DNA of 64,000 bases, taken from the NCBI RefSeq assembly GCF_022809355.1, contig NZ_JAKZMM010000003.1, forward strand, positions 1-64,000, written 5' to 3'. The translations under genes were made by a program, and so were the position numbers. This stretch comes from Parabacteroides faecalis. GTDB lineage: Bacteria; Bacteroidota; Bacteroidia; Bacteroidales; Tannerellaceae. The notes under the pieces are model-generated. The model saw only the letters and a list, made by a program, of their open reading frames with translations. It searched no databases and was not told the DNA's origin. Below are positions 45,233-53,219 of this stretch, one piece after another; position 1 is the stretch's first letter, and every line of letters starts with the position of its first letter.

Positions 45233-47239
45233 TTACTTGTTCTGCAGCAGATGCTTCAGGCTTTCATCGCTGGCAATGCGCTCCAGTTCGTCCTTCACAA
45301 TCTGCTTCACCTCGTCCTTGATGCGGTTGTAGTTTTCCTGCACCTTCTCCTTCATGCAGTCGTTGCCGTGCTCGTCCGTGAAGTCCGTGATGACGGGAAT
45401 GGGCTTGTAGGCTTTCGTCTCGGCGGCGACCTTCGCATTGTCCACCACAATCTCCGCATGGAAAATCTTCTGCTCGATGCGCTCGTCGAAGTTGTCGGAG
45501 ACAGCACCCACGAACATGCCCTGCGTGAGGCCGGAAATCTTGCTGGGCGGGATGAGTGAATCCATCTGCGTGTTGATGGAGGTGGAAACGTCCTGACGGT
45601 TGATGGAGATGGACTGCCGCTTCTGCAACACCTTACCGAAACGCTCCGAAAGCGTCTTGGCCGTCTCGCCCACCACCTGCCCGGAGAAGATGTTGCCTAC
45701 GGTGTTCATCACCACCTTCGCCTCCTTGTCGCCATAGTCGCGCACCAGCTGCGAGAAGTCCTGAAATCCCAGACACACCGCCACCTTGTTGCTTCGTGCC
45801 GTGGCGATGAGGTTGTCCAGTCCCTTGAAATAGATGGTGGGCAGCTCGTCGATGATGACCGACGATTTCAGCATCCCCTTCTTGTTGATGAGTTTCACGA
45901 TGCGGGAGTTGTAGAGGCCGAGGGCCGCCCCGTAGATGTTCTGGCGGTCGGGGTTGTTGCCCACGCAGAGAATCTTCGGCTCTTCGGGGTTGTTGATGTC
46001 GAGCGTAAACTCGCTGTCCGACATCACCCAGTAGAGCTGTGGCGAAATCATGCGAGAGAGCGGAATCTTCGCACTGGCAATCTGTCCCTGCAACTGTTCC
46101 ATCGCTCCTCCCTGCCAAGCGTCCATGAAGGGGGAAAGGTAGTTCTCCAGTTCGGGATAGCTCGTCAGAATGGGAAACACATCCTCGTAGCGGCGGTTGA
46201 GCAGTTCGATGGCATGGGGAAAAGTGCAATACCTGCCGCCCTCGTAGATGCGCAGGAACCAGATGATGGCAGCGAAGAGGATGATGGGCGATTCCACGAA
46301 GAAGTCGCCCTGCTTCTGCACCCACGTGCGGTTGAGGTTGAGCATGATGGTGTAGGCACTCTCGTAGGCATCCGAAATATCGGTCATGAAGTCCGGATGG
46401 ATGGGGTTGCAGCGGTGGCTGCGGCGAGGGTCGTCGAAGTTGATGACGTAGAACTGCGGTTTTACTTTGTAACCCTCCGGGTGGTTCAAAAGATGGTTGT
46501 AGGCAATCATGGAGAGGTCGGGAAACTTGAAGTCGTACACATACATCGAATACCCCTTCTCTATCTGCTGCTTGATGAAGTTGTTCACCACGGCATACGA
46601 CTTGCCGCTGCCCGGCGTGCCCAGTACGATGGAGGCACGGAAGGGATTGACCACGTTGATCCAGCCTCTGTTCCACCGCTTGCGGTAGTAGAAGCGTGTG
46701 GGCAGGTTCACGGAATAGTCGTTCTCCAGCAGCCTTGTCTCCTGCATGAAACTCTCGTTCTCGGTGTTGAACACATCCTCCATCAGATTGTGTTTCAGCA
46801 GACGGCTCATCCACAGCCCGCTCATCAGCAGGCAGACGTAGCCCGTGCCGATGGTGGCGATATACAGTCCAGCCACCGCCTCCGTGGGCAGTGTCAGTGC
46901 CAATATCCACCAGTTGAGGAAGAACAGCACACTGCCTATGGCCAGTGCCGTCCAAATCCTGCTCCAAGTGATTTTCTCGCCCTTCACGCCCTTTGTGCCG
47001 AGGCAGGAAAGGGCAAGCAGGAGTACGGCGAACAGCTTTGTGTAGAGGATGGAATGGAACAGCCCCGCCGTGCGGTTGAAGTTCATCAGAATCCTGTCCA
47101 CCACACCGATGTCCACTCCCCACAGCCGTATGGCACTGTAGCAGTACCAATACACGTTCATCACTACCAGTATAATACTCACGGCACGCAGAAAATCCAT
47201 GATTTTCGCCAGTGCCCTCAAATCGTCTTCTTGTGACAT
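45233..47239 (-). CDS. mobC: MobC, VirD4/TraG-type coupling protein
   Basis: A 668-residue coupling ATPase that links the relaxosome to the mating pore. The N-terminal part has about four membrane segments (residues 15-145). The motor domain has Walker A VLGTPGSGKSYAVV (about 215) and Walker B SSVIIDELPTIYFKG, plus the conserved CLGFQDFSQLVRDYG. The C-terminal end is acidic and helical. It is the last gene of the - strand mobA-mobB-mobC set and starts 37 bases after the mobB stop. Confidence 0.93.
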   Translation of the reverse strand: MSQEDDLRALAKIMDFLRAVSIILVVMNVYWYCYSAIRLWGVDIGVVDRILMNFNRTAGLFHSILYTKLFAVLLLALSCLGTKGVKGEKITWSRIWTALAIGSVLFFLNWWILALTLPTEAVAGLYIATIGTGYVCLLMSGLWMSRLLKHNLMEDVFNTENESFMQETRLLENDYSVNLPTRFYYRKRWNRGWINVVNPFRASIVLGTPGSGKSYAVVNNFIKQQIEKGYSMYVYDFKFPDLSMIAYNHLLNHPEGYKVKPQFYVINFDDPRRSHRCNPIHPDFMTDISDAYESAYTIMLNLNRTWVQKQGDFFVESPIILFAAIIWFLRIYEGGRYCTFPHAIELLNRRYEDVFPILTSYPELENYLSPFMDAWQGGAMEQLQGQIASAKIPLSRMISPQLYWVMSDSEFTLDINNPEEPKILCVGNNPDRQNIYGAALGLYNSRIVKLINKKGMLKSSVIIDELPTIYFKGLDNLIATARSNKVAVCLGFQDFSQLVRDYGDKEAKVVMNTVGNIFSGQVVGETAKTLSERFGKVLQKRQSISINRQDVSTSINTQMDSLIPPSKISGLTQGMFVGAVSDNFDERIEQKIFHAEIVVDNAKVAAETKAYKPIPVITDFTDEHGNDCMKEKVQENYNRIKDEVKQIVKDELERIASDESLKHLLQNK

Positions 47240-47275
47240 TGTTCCTTTGTTTTGAAGTGAATAAAAAATACGATG

Positions 47276-48547
47276 TTACATTCCCAGTCCCTTACGCTTC
47301 TTCTTTTTCTTCTTCCGCTGCATGGCACGGATAAACGCCTCTTCTTCGGGATCGATGGTCGAGCCGTCGGGCGAGAAAAGCCCTGCACCTGAGATGTGGA
47401 AGTCGTCGGTGTATTCTTCTGCCTTTGGCCTGACTGCATTTCTATCTTCAGTAGGCACACTCTCTTCCGCAGGTACAGTCATCGTTATTGGCTCCTCGTT
47501 GGCGTATGGCAGCGTGAAGTGTTCCTGCAAGGCATTGGCTGAAAGTTCCCTGCCCATGCGTGAGCCGTTGAGCACACAGCCCGTGCGGTGGTCGATGAAG
47601 GTGGCACCGTAGATGCGCCCGTCCTCCGTATGGCGCAGCACCGTGTCGATGCCTCTTTCCCTGAGCAGGGCTATGAAGCGGTCTTGGTGGTGCGTTGCCT
47701 CCAAAGCCGCCAATACGGTGCGCTTTGTCATTTCAGCGAGTTTCCTGTCCTTTATCTCTTTCTTGGAGCGTGCAAACTTGTTTTGCAGCGCATCATATCC
47801 GGCGGACTTGCCGAAGAGCGAGGACTTGAACGGATTGCCCGTCTTGTTGCCCGCATCATCCGTTGCGGAGAACACCAGCCCGTGGTATTCCCGTCCACGC
47901 ACGATGCCCCGCGCTTCCTCCACCGTCACATTGTACAGCGACAGCAGCGCACGGTATTCGCCCAGCGACTGGAAGCGGTACTGCCTGTTCACCGCCTTCA
48001 CGATGTTCCCCACCTGCTTCTTAATGTCGCCTGCCGCAACGTCCACCTTGCACAGCGGACGCTCTATGCGCTCGCCTCGCCGTTCTGCTGAATGAAGCCC
48101 ATACTTCCGTTCCAAATCCTTGCGTATGCGCTCGCTCCTGCGGAAAAGGAAGTCCTGGTTGAGCCGCCTTCCGCTCTCGTCCACGTTGATGGTGACGATG
48201 TGCAGGTGGTGGCGGTCGATGTCCTCATGCTTATAGACCATATAAGGCTGGTTGCCGTAGCCCAGACGGTCGAGGTATTCCCGTGCTATCTCCTGCAGTT
48301 CCGTGTCCGTCAGCACATCGTCGGGATGCGGATTGATGGAGATGTGCAGCACAGGCTTCTCCGTGCGCACCGTGGCGGGCATGAAGGCGAGAAAGCCCTC
48401 CATCGCCTTGGCAATATCCACCGTGCCGCTCCCGTCGTTGAAGATGCGGTTGGTGGCCAACAGCCGTCCCTGCTCCTTGTTGATCTTCTCACCGTTGTAG
48501 GCGAGCGCACCGTAGAGCGACTTTCCTAAACTGATTTTGGTGACCAT
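47276..48547 (-). CDS. mobB: MobB relaxase
   Basis: A 423-residue relaxase that nicks oriT and leads the strand into the recipient. Family features: LHISINPHPDD, and the metal-binding histidine triad in YKHEDIDRHHLHIVTINVDESG; the catalytic Tyr is probably among the first residues (LYGALAYNGEKIN). The C-terminal end is highly basic (RKKKKKKRKG). I place the start at 48547 (MVTKISLG) because the long upstream frame extension only mirrors mobA in another frame. The mobA stop overlaps the mobB start by 22 bases. Confidence 0.9.
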   Translation of the reverse strand: MVTKISLGKSLYGALAYNGEKINKEQGRLLATNRIFNDGSGTVDIAKAMEGFLAFMPATVRTEKPVLHISINPHPDDVLTDTELQEIAREYLDRLGYGNQPYMVYKHEDIDRHHLHIVTINVDESGRRLNQDFLFRRSERIRKDLERKYGLHSAERRGERIERPLCKVDVAAGDIKKQVGNIVKAVNRQYRFQSLGEYRALLSLYNVTVEEARGIVRGREYHGLVFSATDDAGNKTGNPFKSSLFGKSAGYDALQNKFARSKKEIKDRKLAEMTKRTVLAALEATHHQDRFIALLRERGIDTVLRHTEDGRIYGATFIDHRTGCVLNGSRMGRELSANALQEHFTLPYANEEPITMTVPAEESVPTEDRNAVRPKAEEYTDDFHISGAGLFSPDGSTIDPEEEAFIRAMQRKKKKKKRKGLGM

Positions 48548-48954
48548 TTCGCCTCCATTTCTTTTGAGAGTTCCACAATCCTGTGGCTCAACGCCGCCAG
48601 TTCCTCCGTGCATTTCTCCAATTTGTAGAGCAACGCCATAGCCTTCTTCTCGGAGAAATGCGACCGCAGTTCCTTCACGACTTGGTTGTAGTTCGTGCCG
48701 ATGGCACGGAACTGCGCATGGAAATCCGACAGCTTGGTGTAGTAGTCCACCAAGCCCTTGTCCACCGTAACGACCCTGAATGTCCTGCCGAAGAACTGCT
48801 CCTTCAGGAACACCGCCTTGGCATAGACACCCGATCTCTCGTACATGGCGAGGAACCTGTTCCACTCGCCGTCGTCGAAACGCACCATCACGCAGTGCGT
48901 CTTCGTGTCCAACTTGGGGCATCGCCCCGTCCTTCTTTTCTCTTTCTGCATCAT
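48526..48954 (-). CDS. mobA: MobA, relaxosome accessory protein
   Basis: A 142-residue protein with an N-terminal ribbon-helix-helix-like part (THCVMVRFDDGEWNRFLAMYERSG) and a long helical C-terminal part (FHAQFRAIGTNYNQVVKELR, LLYKLEKCTEELAALSHRIVEL), as in MobC/MobA-type relaxosome proteins that bind oriT and help the relaxase. It is the first gene of the mob set. Its start codon is preceded at 4 bases by ACCACTAAATCCAA, which is perfectly complementary to 14 bases of the presumed RteR RNA. Confidence 0.85.
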   Translation of the reverse strand: MMQKEKRRTGRCPKLDTKTHCVMVRFDDGEWNRFLAMYERSGVYAKAVFLKEQFFGRTFRVVTVDKGLVDYYTKLSDFHAQFRAIGTNYNQVVKELRSHFSEKKAMALLYKLEKCTEELAALSHRIVELSKEMEAKWSPKSV

Positions 48955-48957
48955 TGA

Positions 48958-48971
48958 TTGGATTTAGTGGT
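48958..48971 (-). promoter_or_regulatory. RteR-complementary motif in the mobA leader
   Basis: The mobA mRNA reads ACCACTAAATCCAA 3-4 bases before its ATG. This is perfectly complementary to 30411-30424 in the presumed RteR RNA. Pairing would cover the ribosome-binding region. Confidence 0.45.
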
Positions 48972-49075
48972 TTCACGTCAAGACCCCTTTCCCAACTCCA
49001 AGCATCGGTTTTCATCAGGCTTCCCGACTTCGGAGGAAGAGCCCGTCCCCCGCCAGTGGGGCAAGAGCTTTTCGG

Positions 49076-49210
49076 GTAACTCAAATCCTTTTGAGTAACT
49101 GAAAAGACATCTTGCTATTGGCTAATGCCAATAAAAATCCGCCTTCGGACGGATTGGTGTGTTGCCTGATAACCCTGGTGGCAGTGTTCCAAGGGCAAGC
49201 CCTGTCGCTT
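49076..49210. other. Candidate oriT: cluster of inverted repeats between mobA and traA
   Basis: The 699-base gap between the divergent mobA and traA genes holds no gene. It has four inverted repeats in a row: GTAACTCAAA/TTTGAGTAAC (49076-49099, one mismatch), TATTGGC-TAAT-GCCAATA (49116-49133), AATCCG/CGGATT (49136-49155) and AGGGC-AA-GCCCT inside CCAAG ... CTTGG (about 49168-49210). A place just upstream of the relaxosome genes is usual for oriT, and CTnDOT oriT is reported next to mob. The nick site cannot be named from sequence. Confidence 0.55.
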
Positions 49211-49215
49211 GGGTG

Positions 49216-49223
49216 CAAAATTA
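49216..49223 (-). promoter_or_regulatory. Candidate mobABC promoter -7 box
   Basis: The - strand reads TAATTTTG within GTAATTTTGC. It would give a leader of about 255 bases that contains the inverted repeats and the motif before mobA. No -33 box is seen. Confidence 0.4.
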
Positions 49224-49331
49224 CTGCTATTTCCGCCTCTGAATCAGCGTTTTTGCGGTGCCAACCGCTACCATCCTGTGCCACTCGCTGCCACTCATTC
49301 TGAAAGTGATACGGATATGAAAAAATGCCTA

Positions 49332-49339
49332 TACTTTTG
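49332..49339 (+). promoter_or_regulatory. Candidate tra operon promoter -7 box
   Basis: TACTTTTG matches TAnnTTTG and lies about 315 bases before the traA ATG, giving a long leader. There is no -33 TTTG, in keeping with the need for Xis2c, Xis2d and Exc at the tra promoter in CTnDOT. Confidence 0.45.
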
Positions 49340-49653
49340 CATCGTGATTCAGTTCACGGATGATTTGCGGACTCAGAAAACCGACTGTTCAAATCCATGC
49401 GTAACCGGTTTGACGGATAAGTAGAAAAGCGGATTTTCAAAGGTCCGGCAATCCACAGATACGATGAAGCGCATACGTAATGATGCAATGACTTCATGCC
49501 GTCATTCAGTGGGGATTCAAACAGGCGAAGAACCGGATAAGGGGAAAGCCGTTGAAGCGACAAGCCAATCATCCGCATAAATGAAGACACCGGGATGCAA
49601 TCCCATAGAGAGACAATAAAACGAGTAAGTAATCATTCAAAAAACGAGAAGAC

Positions 49654-50415
49654 ATGAGTAAAGAAATCTTCGTCGCCTTTGCGACACAGAAGGGAGGCAT
49701 CGGCAAATCCACCGTCACTGCCCTTGCCGCAAGTTACCTTCACAATGTGATGGGGCTGAATGTGGCGGTGGTGGACTGCGATGCCCCGCAGCACAGCATT
49801 CACGGTTTGCGTGAGCGCGAGTTGAAACTGATAGAGGAAAGCCTCTACTTCAAGGCACTGGCCTGCGACCATTTCCGCAAAATCAAGAAGCATGCCTATC
49901 CGATAGTGGAGAGCGATGCGGTGAACGCCTTGGACGATGCGGAGAAACTGCTGGCAAACGAGGAGGTGAAGCCCGATGTGGTGTTCTTCGACATGCCCGG
50001 CACGCTGAAGGCGAATGGCGTGGTCAAGACGCTCTCGCAGATGGACTACATCTTCGCCCCAGTCAGTGCAGACCGTTTCGTGGTGGAGAGCACGCTCCAG
50101 TTCGCCACCATGTTCAAGGACAACCTGATGACGACAGGCAGGGCGAAGACAAAAGCCTTCCACCTGTTCTGGACGATGGTTGACGGCAGGGAGAAGAACG
50201 GGCTGTATGAGGTCTATGAGGACGTGATGGCGGAGATGGGGCTTTCAGTCTTATCCACACGACTGCCCGACAGCAAGAAATACCGCCGTGACCTTTCGGA
50301 AGAACGGAAGGGCGTGTTCCGTTCCACCATCTTCCCGATGGACTCCGCCCTGCTGAAGGGGAGCGGCATCAAGGAATTTGCAGAGGAAATCAGTAACATC
50401 ATAAACAACCCGTAA
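49654..50415 (+). CDS. traA: TraA, ParA-family ATPase
   Basis: A 253-residue ParA/MinD-type ATPase, first gene of the tra operon. The deviant Walker A is FATQKGGIGKSTVTALA and the Walker B VVFFDMPGTL; the switch Asp is in VVDCDAPQHS. Its precise job in conjugation is not known. ParA relatives position DNA or protein complexes in the cell. The stop is 2 bases before traB, so the genes are tightly coupled. Confidence 0.92.
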   Translation: MSKEIFVAFATQKGGIGKSTVTALAASYLHNVMGLNVAVVDCDAPQHSIHGLRERELKLIEESLYFKALACDHFRKIKKHAYPIVESDAVNALDDAEKLLANEEVKPDVVFFDMPGTLKANGVVKTLSQMDYIFAPVSADRFVVESTLQFATMFKDNLMTTGRAKTKAFHLFWTMVDGREKNGLYEVYEDVMAEMGLSVLSTRLPDSKKYRRDLSEERKGVFRSTIFPMDSALLKGSGIKEFAEEISNIINNP

Positions 50416-50417
50416 TT

Positions 50418-50825
50418 ATGGCAAGCAGAAAAGTGAATACGGAAGGCATTGACGAGGAACTGTTGATTGCCTCCATCGGAAAGAAAAGAAGCGAGGAACA
50501 GATGCCTCTTCCCGTACAAGAACAGTCCGTGCAAGGACAGAAAGAAAAGTCCTACGCTCCAACGAGGCGCGATGCGGGCGGCAAAAAGAAACAGCAGGAC
50601 GATGACTATATCGGGCTATATCTCGGTCGCAACGAAATCAAGACCCGGCAGTGCGTGTATATCAGCAGGGATGTCCACAGCGTCATCCTGAAGATAGTCA
50701 ACAGCATCGCCCCGGAGGACACGACAGTGGGCGGATACATCGACACCGTCCTGCGGTTCCACCTGCAACAGCACAAGGACCGCATCAACGAACTGTACAA
50801 GAAACAAAGAGACAATTTGATTTAA
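50418..50825 (+). CDS. traB: TraB, DUF3408 family protein
   Basis: A 135-residue protein with a disordered basic N-terminal half (about 1-60) and a C-terminal DUF3408 domain of ribbon-helix-helix type (about 72-125): RQCVYISRDVHSVILKIVNSI and TTVGGYIDTVLRFHLQQHKDRI. Together with TraA it forms a ParA plus RHH pair, like ParA/ParB-type partners, which suggests DNA binding. The function is not shown. The start lies 2 bases after traA. Confidence 0.85.
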   Translation: MASRKVNTEGIDEELLIASIGKKRSEEQMPLPVQEQSVQGQKEKSYAPTRRDAGGKKKQQDDDYIGLYLGRNEIKTRQCVYISRDVHSVILKIVNSIAPEDTTVGGYIDTVLRFHLQQHKDRINELYKKQRDNLI

Positions 50826-50856
50826 CAACAGTATTAACATCAAAAATTTCAAGACA

Positions 50857-51351
50857 ATGAAGAAGAATCAAGTGAGCAATTACCGTAGCGTGTTTTTGAA
50901 GAGCAATGGCATCAACAAGAAGAATGCCATGCCAGTGGCCATCAGTCCGAAGACTTATGCCAAGATAGAGCAAATCATCCAAGTCATGGGAGACGGCAGC
51001 TGTACCGTGGACGATTTTGTGGAGAACGTGCTGAAGCATGGTCTCAGTGGTAAGGAATCCCGGTCTATATCTATCAGCGCAGCGACCTATGACATGATAG
51101 AGGGTCTGATTCATGGTATGGAGACAGACGGCTGCACTGTGGACGCCTTTGTGGAAAGCATATTGAAGTACCAGCTCCGCGAGGCGAATACCCGTCCTAT
51201 TCCTATCAGTCCGACAACTTATGCCGTGATAGAGAATATCATCCAAGTCATGGGAGACGGCAAATGTACCGTGGACGATTACGTGAAAAACGTATTGCAG
51301 AGCAAACTCTGCGAGATCAATGAAGTGCAGTGTATCGCATCTAAAGCATAA
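50857..51351 (+). CDS. Protein with three tandem DUF3408-like RHH repeats
   Basis: A 164-residue protein made almost wholly of three copies of a module of about 46 residues, starting near 26, 71 and 116: PVAISPKTYAKIEQIIQVM...CTVDDFVENVLKHGL, SISISAATYDMIEGLIHGM...CTVDAFVESILKYQL and PIPISPTTYAVIENIIQVM...CTVDDYVKNVLQSKL. Each copy matches the C-terminal RHH-like part of DUF3408 proteins such as TraB and the next gene. The ICE plan normally has single-copy proteins here. Three copies in one chain could make an intramolecular array of RHH halves. The function is unknown. Confidence 0.75.
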   Translation: MKKNQVSNYRSVFLKSNGINKKNAMPVAISPKTYAKIEQIIQVMGDGSCTVDDFVENVLKHGLSGKESRSISISAATYDMIEGLIHGMETDGCTVDAFVESILKYQLREANTRPIPISPTTYAVIENIIQVMGDGKCTVDDYVKNVLQSKLCEINEVQCIASKA

Positions 51352-51393
51352 AATCGGGGCAATCAAATTATTCACATCTAAATTTACAAGACA

Positions 51394-51639
51394 ATGAAGA
51401 AGAATCTCAGAAGCATTTTCAACAAGTTCATTAAGAAGGCTGGCATCAAAGCAAGAGACGGCAAGCAAGTTTACATCTGCGAGGAATTTCATCAGAAAAT
51501 AAGTCTGATGGCTAATCTCGGCTGTCGAGGTGAGATTACCATAGCGGATTATCTCCACAATGTGCTGGAAGACCACTTCCGCATGCACGGGACAACCTTC
51601 AACGAAGTATTGAACGAAGCATTGAAGGCAAGATTATGA
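51394..51639 (+). CDS. Small DUF3408-like protein (TraC position)
   Basis: An 81-residue basic protein with one DUF3408/RHH-like unit: QVYICEEFHQKISLMANLGCRGEITIADYLHNVLEDHF (about 25-62). Its start (MKKNLRSIFNKFIKKAGIKARDGK) is similar to the start of the previous gene (MKKNQVSNYRSVFLKSNGINKKN), and their leaders are also alike, so the two come from duplication. Its stop overlaps the start of the DUF4122 gene by 4 bases (ATGA). Confidence 0.75.
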   Translation: MKKNLRSIFNKFIKKAGIKARDGKQVYICEEFHQKISLMANLGCRGEITIADYLHNVLEDHFRMHGTTFNEVLNEALKARL

Positions 51640-52352
51640 GCATCACCTATATCCTGCTTTCCGTGTCCATTGTCTGCAATGTCTGGTTTATCCTGCTGCT
51701 TCTTGCAGACCGCATAGCCGACACCAAGGCGGCAAGACTCCTGAGAGGCATTGCCGATGTATGGAAGTCGCTTCATGAAACGGCGGAGGAAAGGCCAACG
51801 ATGTCCCAATCTCCAGTTTCCGACAATGAGATTATCGGGAAAAGCAAGTTCAGAATGCAGTCTCCGAGGCCAACCGCTGCCACCCCTGTGCCAAAGGATT
51901 CCACTTCCGAAAAAGGTGTGGAGATGTCGGAAAACGACATTACTTTTGAAAGCGAAAACAAAGACAGCGAGCAAGAAACGGACTCCGCTCGCATCCCGGA
52001 CGAGAAACTCGACAAGGCTTTCAAGAGCCTTTCACCGGACGAGCTGGGTTATTCGGATGATGAGCCGGAAGAAGAAAGCGAACGTCCGCGAGCCTCTGGT
52101 TTCAGCTTTGACGAGATTCGTGAGGCTGTCCACATAGCCACCAAGAAGAACCCGTCGGGCAAGGAACAGCAGAAAGCGAGGGAGGTCTTCGCAGAACTGG
52201 AGGACACGGAACTCTATGAGAAACTAATGGCCGGAAGTACGGAAGTAAGTATCCGCATCAAGGGACTGATGGAAATTCGCCTGAAGAAGCCGAAGAAAGA
52301 TTTCGTCATCCCCGACAAACTGGAGGACTTCAACATCCGGGACTATGTATAA
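51636..52352 (+). CDS. traD: TraD-position membrane-anchored protein, DUF4122 type
   Basis: A 238-residue protein with an N-terminal membrane anchor (ITYILLSVSIVCNVWFILLLL, about 3-23), a long acidic disordered stretch rich in Ser, Glu and Asp (about 45-135), and a conserved C-terminal domain (about 145-238: FSFDEIREAVHIATKKNPSGKEQQKAREVFAELEDTELYEKL). This arrangement is that of DUF4122 proteins, which occupy the traD place in CTnDOT-like ICEs. The role is unknown. It overlaps the previous gene by 4 bases and is followed by 211 bases without a gene. Confidence 0.7.
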   Translation: MSITYILLSVSIVCNVWFILLLLADRIADTKAARLLRGIADVWKSLHETAEERPTMSQSPVSDNEIIGKSKFRMQSPRPTAATPVPKDSTSEKGVEMSENDITFESENKDSEQETDSARIPDEKLDKAFKSLSPDELGYSDDEPEEESERPRASGFSFDEIREAVHIATKKNPSGKEQQKAREVFAELEDTELYEKLMAGSTEVSIRIKGLMEIRLKKPKKDFVIPDKLEDFNIRDYV

Positions 52353-52476
52353 CGTATAACCATTGCAACGAAAAAAAGAATGAATAGAAAGTAATGCAAC
52401 AACAAAGCGGCAGAGCGGTACAAGGTACATCCAGACCGCAAACGGACAGCCTAAGTCCGTGGAAACAAAAGGGCGA

Positions 52477-52489
52477 CACCACTATATCC
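52477..52489 (+). promoter_or_regulatory. RteR-complementary motif upstream of traE
   Basis: CACCACTATATCC differs by one base from CACCACTAAATCC. It lies in the 211-base spacer before traE, 75 bases before the ATG. The rest of the spacer shows nothing I can name. Confidence 0.25.
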
Positions 52490-52563
52490 GAATAAAGTAA
52501 ATCATTATCAACCCGCCCGACAAGGACTATCCACCCTTTGAGGGCACAAAATAGAACATCAAT

Positions 52564-52875
52564 ATGAACAAGAACAACAGTATCAGAACAATCCTCTCGG
52601 CAGCACTCCTCATCGCTGCAAGCGCAACAGCATTCGCACAGGGCAACGGACTGGCAGGCATCAACGAAGCCACCTCCATGGTCACCTCGTATTTCGACCC
52701 AGGCACGAAACTCATCTACGCCATCGGCGCAGTGGTCGGACTCATCGGCGGCGTGAAGGTCTATGGCAAGTTCTCGTCGGGCGACCCCGACACCTCCAAG
52801 ACCGCCGCAAGCTGGTTTGGAGCGTGCATCTTCCTCATCGTGGCAGCCACCATTCTGCGCTCGTTCTTCCTATAA
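52564..52875 (+). CDS. traE: TraE, DUF4134 conjugal transfer protein
   Basis: A 103-residue membrane protein with a signal peptide (about 1-25, cleavage near ATAFAQG) and two hydrophobic segments (LIYAIGAVVGLIGGVKVYG; FGACIFLIVAATILRSFFL). This is the size and layout of VirB2-like pilin subunits, the usual reading of DUF4134. traF follows 11 bases later, and traF-traG follow the VirB3-VirB4 order, which supports it. Confidence 0.88.
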   Translation: MNKNNSIRTILSAALLIAASATAFAQGNGLAGINEATSMVTSYFDPGTKLIYAIGAVVGLIGGVKVYGKFSSGDPDTSKTAASWFGACIFLIVAATILRSFFL

Positions 52876-52886
52876 TATAATAATGT

Positions 52887-53219
52887 ATGGCTGAATACCC
52901 CATCAACAAGGGCATCGGCCGTCCGGTTGAGTTCAAAGGTCTGAAGGCTCAATACCTGTTCATCTTCGCAGGTGGGTTGCTGGCTCTCTTCATCCTCTTC
53001 GTCATCCTCTACATGGTCGGCATCGGCCAGTGGATATGTATCGGCTTCGGTGCGGTGTCGTCGTCCATCCTCGTATGGCAGACCTTCGCACTGAACGCCC
53101 GGTACGGCGAGCACGGACTGATGAAGCTGGGAGCGGCACGCAGCCACCCCCGATACCTTATCAACCGACGGCGGATAACCCGATTATTCAAGAACAAACA
53201 GAAAACGGAACAAGAATGA
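52887..53219 (+). CDS. traF: TraF, DUF4133 (VirB3-like) protein
   Basis: A 110-residue inner-membrane protein with two adjacent membrane segments (YLFIFAGGLLALFILFVILYMVGI and ICIGFGAVSSSILVWQTF, about 28-75) and a basic C-terminal tail (RRRITRLFKNKQK). Place directly before the VirB4-type ATPase and this topology fit VirB3. Its stop overlaps the traG start (ATGA). Confidence 0.87.
   Translation: MAEYPINKGIGRPVEFKGLKAQYLFIFAGGLLALFILFVILYMVGIGQWICIGFGAVSSSILVWQTFALNARYGEHGLMKLGAARSHPRYLINRRRITRLFKNKQKTEQE

Noticed and set aside
46214-47236. 340-codon + strand frame across mobC, and the alternative - strand frame 45633-47150
   Set aside because: mobC carries complete ATPase motifs in its own frame; the others are shadows.
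48548-49084. 179-codon N-terminal extension of mobB
   Set aside because: It overlaps mobA in another frame and has no family similarity; the relaxase starts at 48547.
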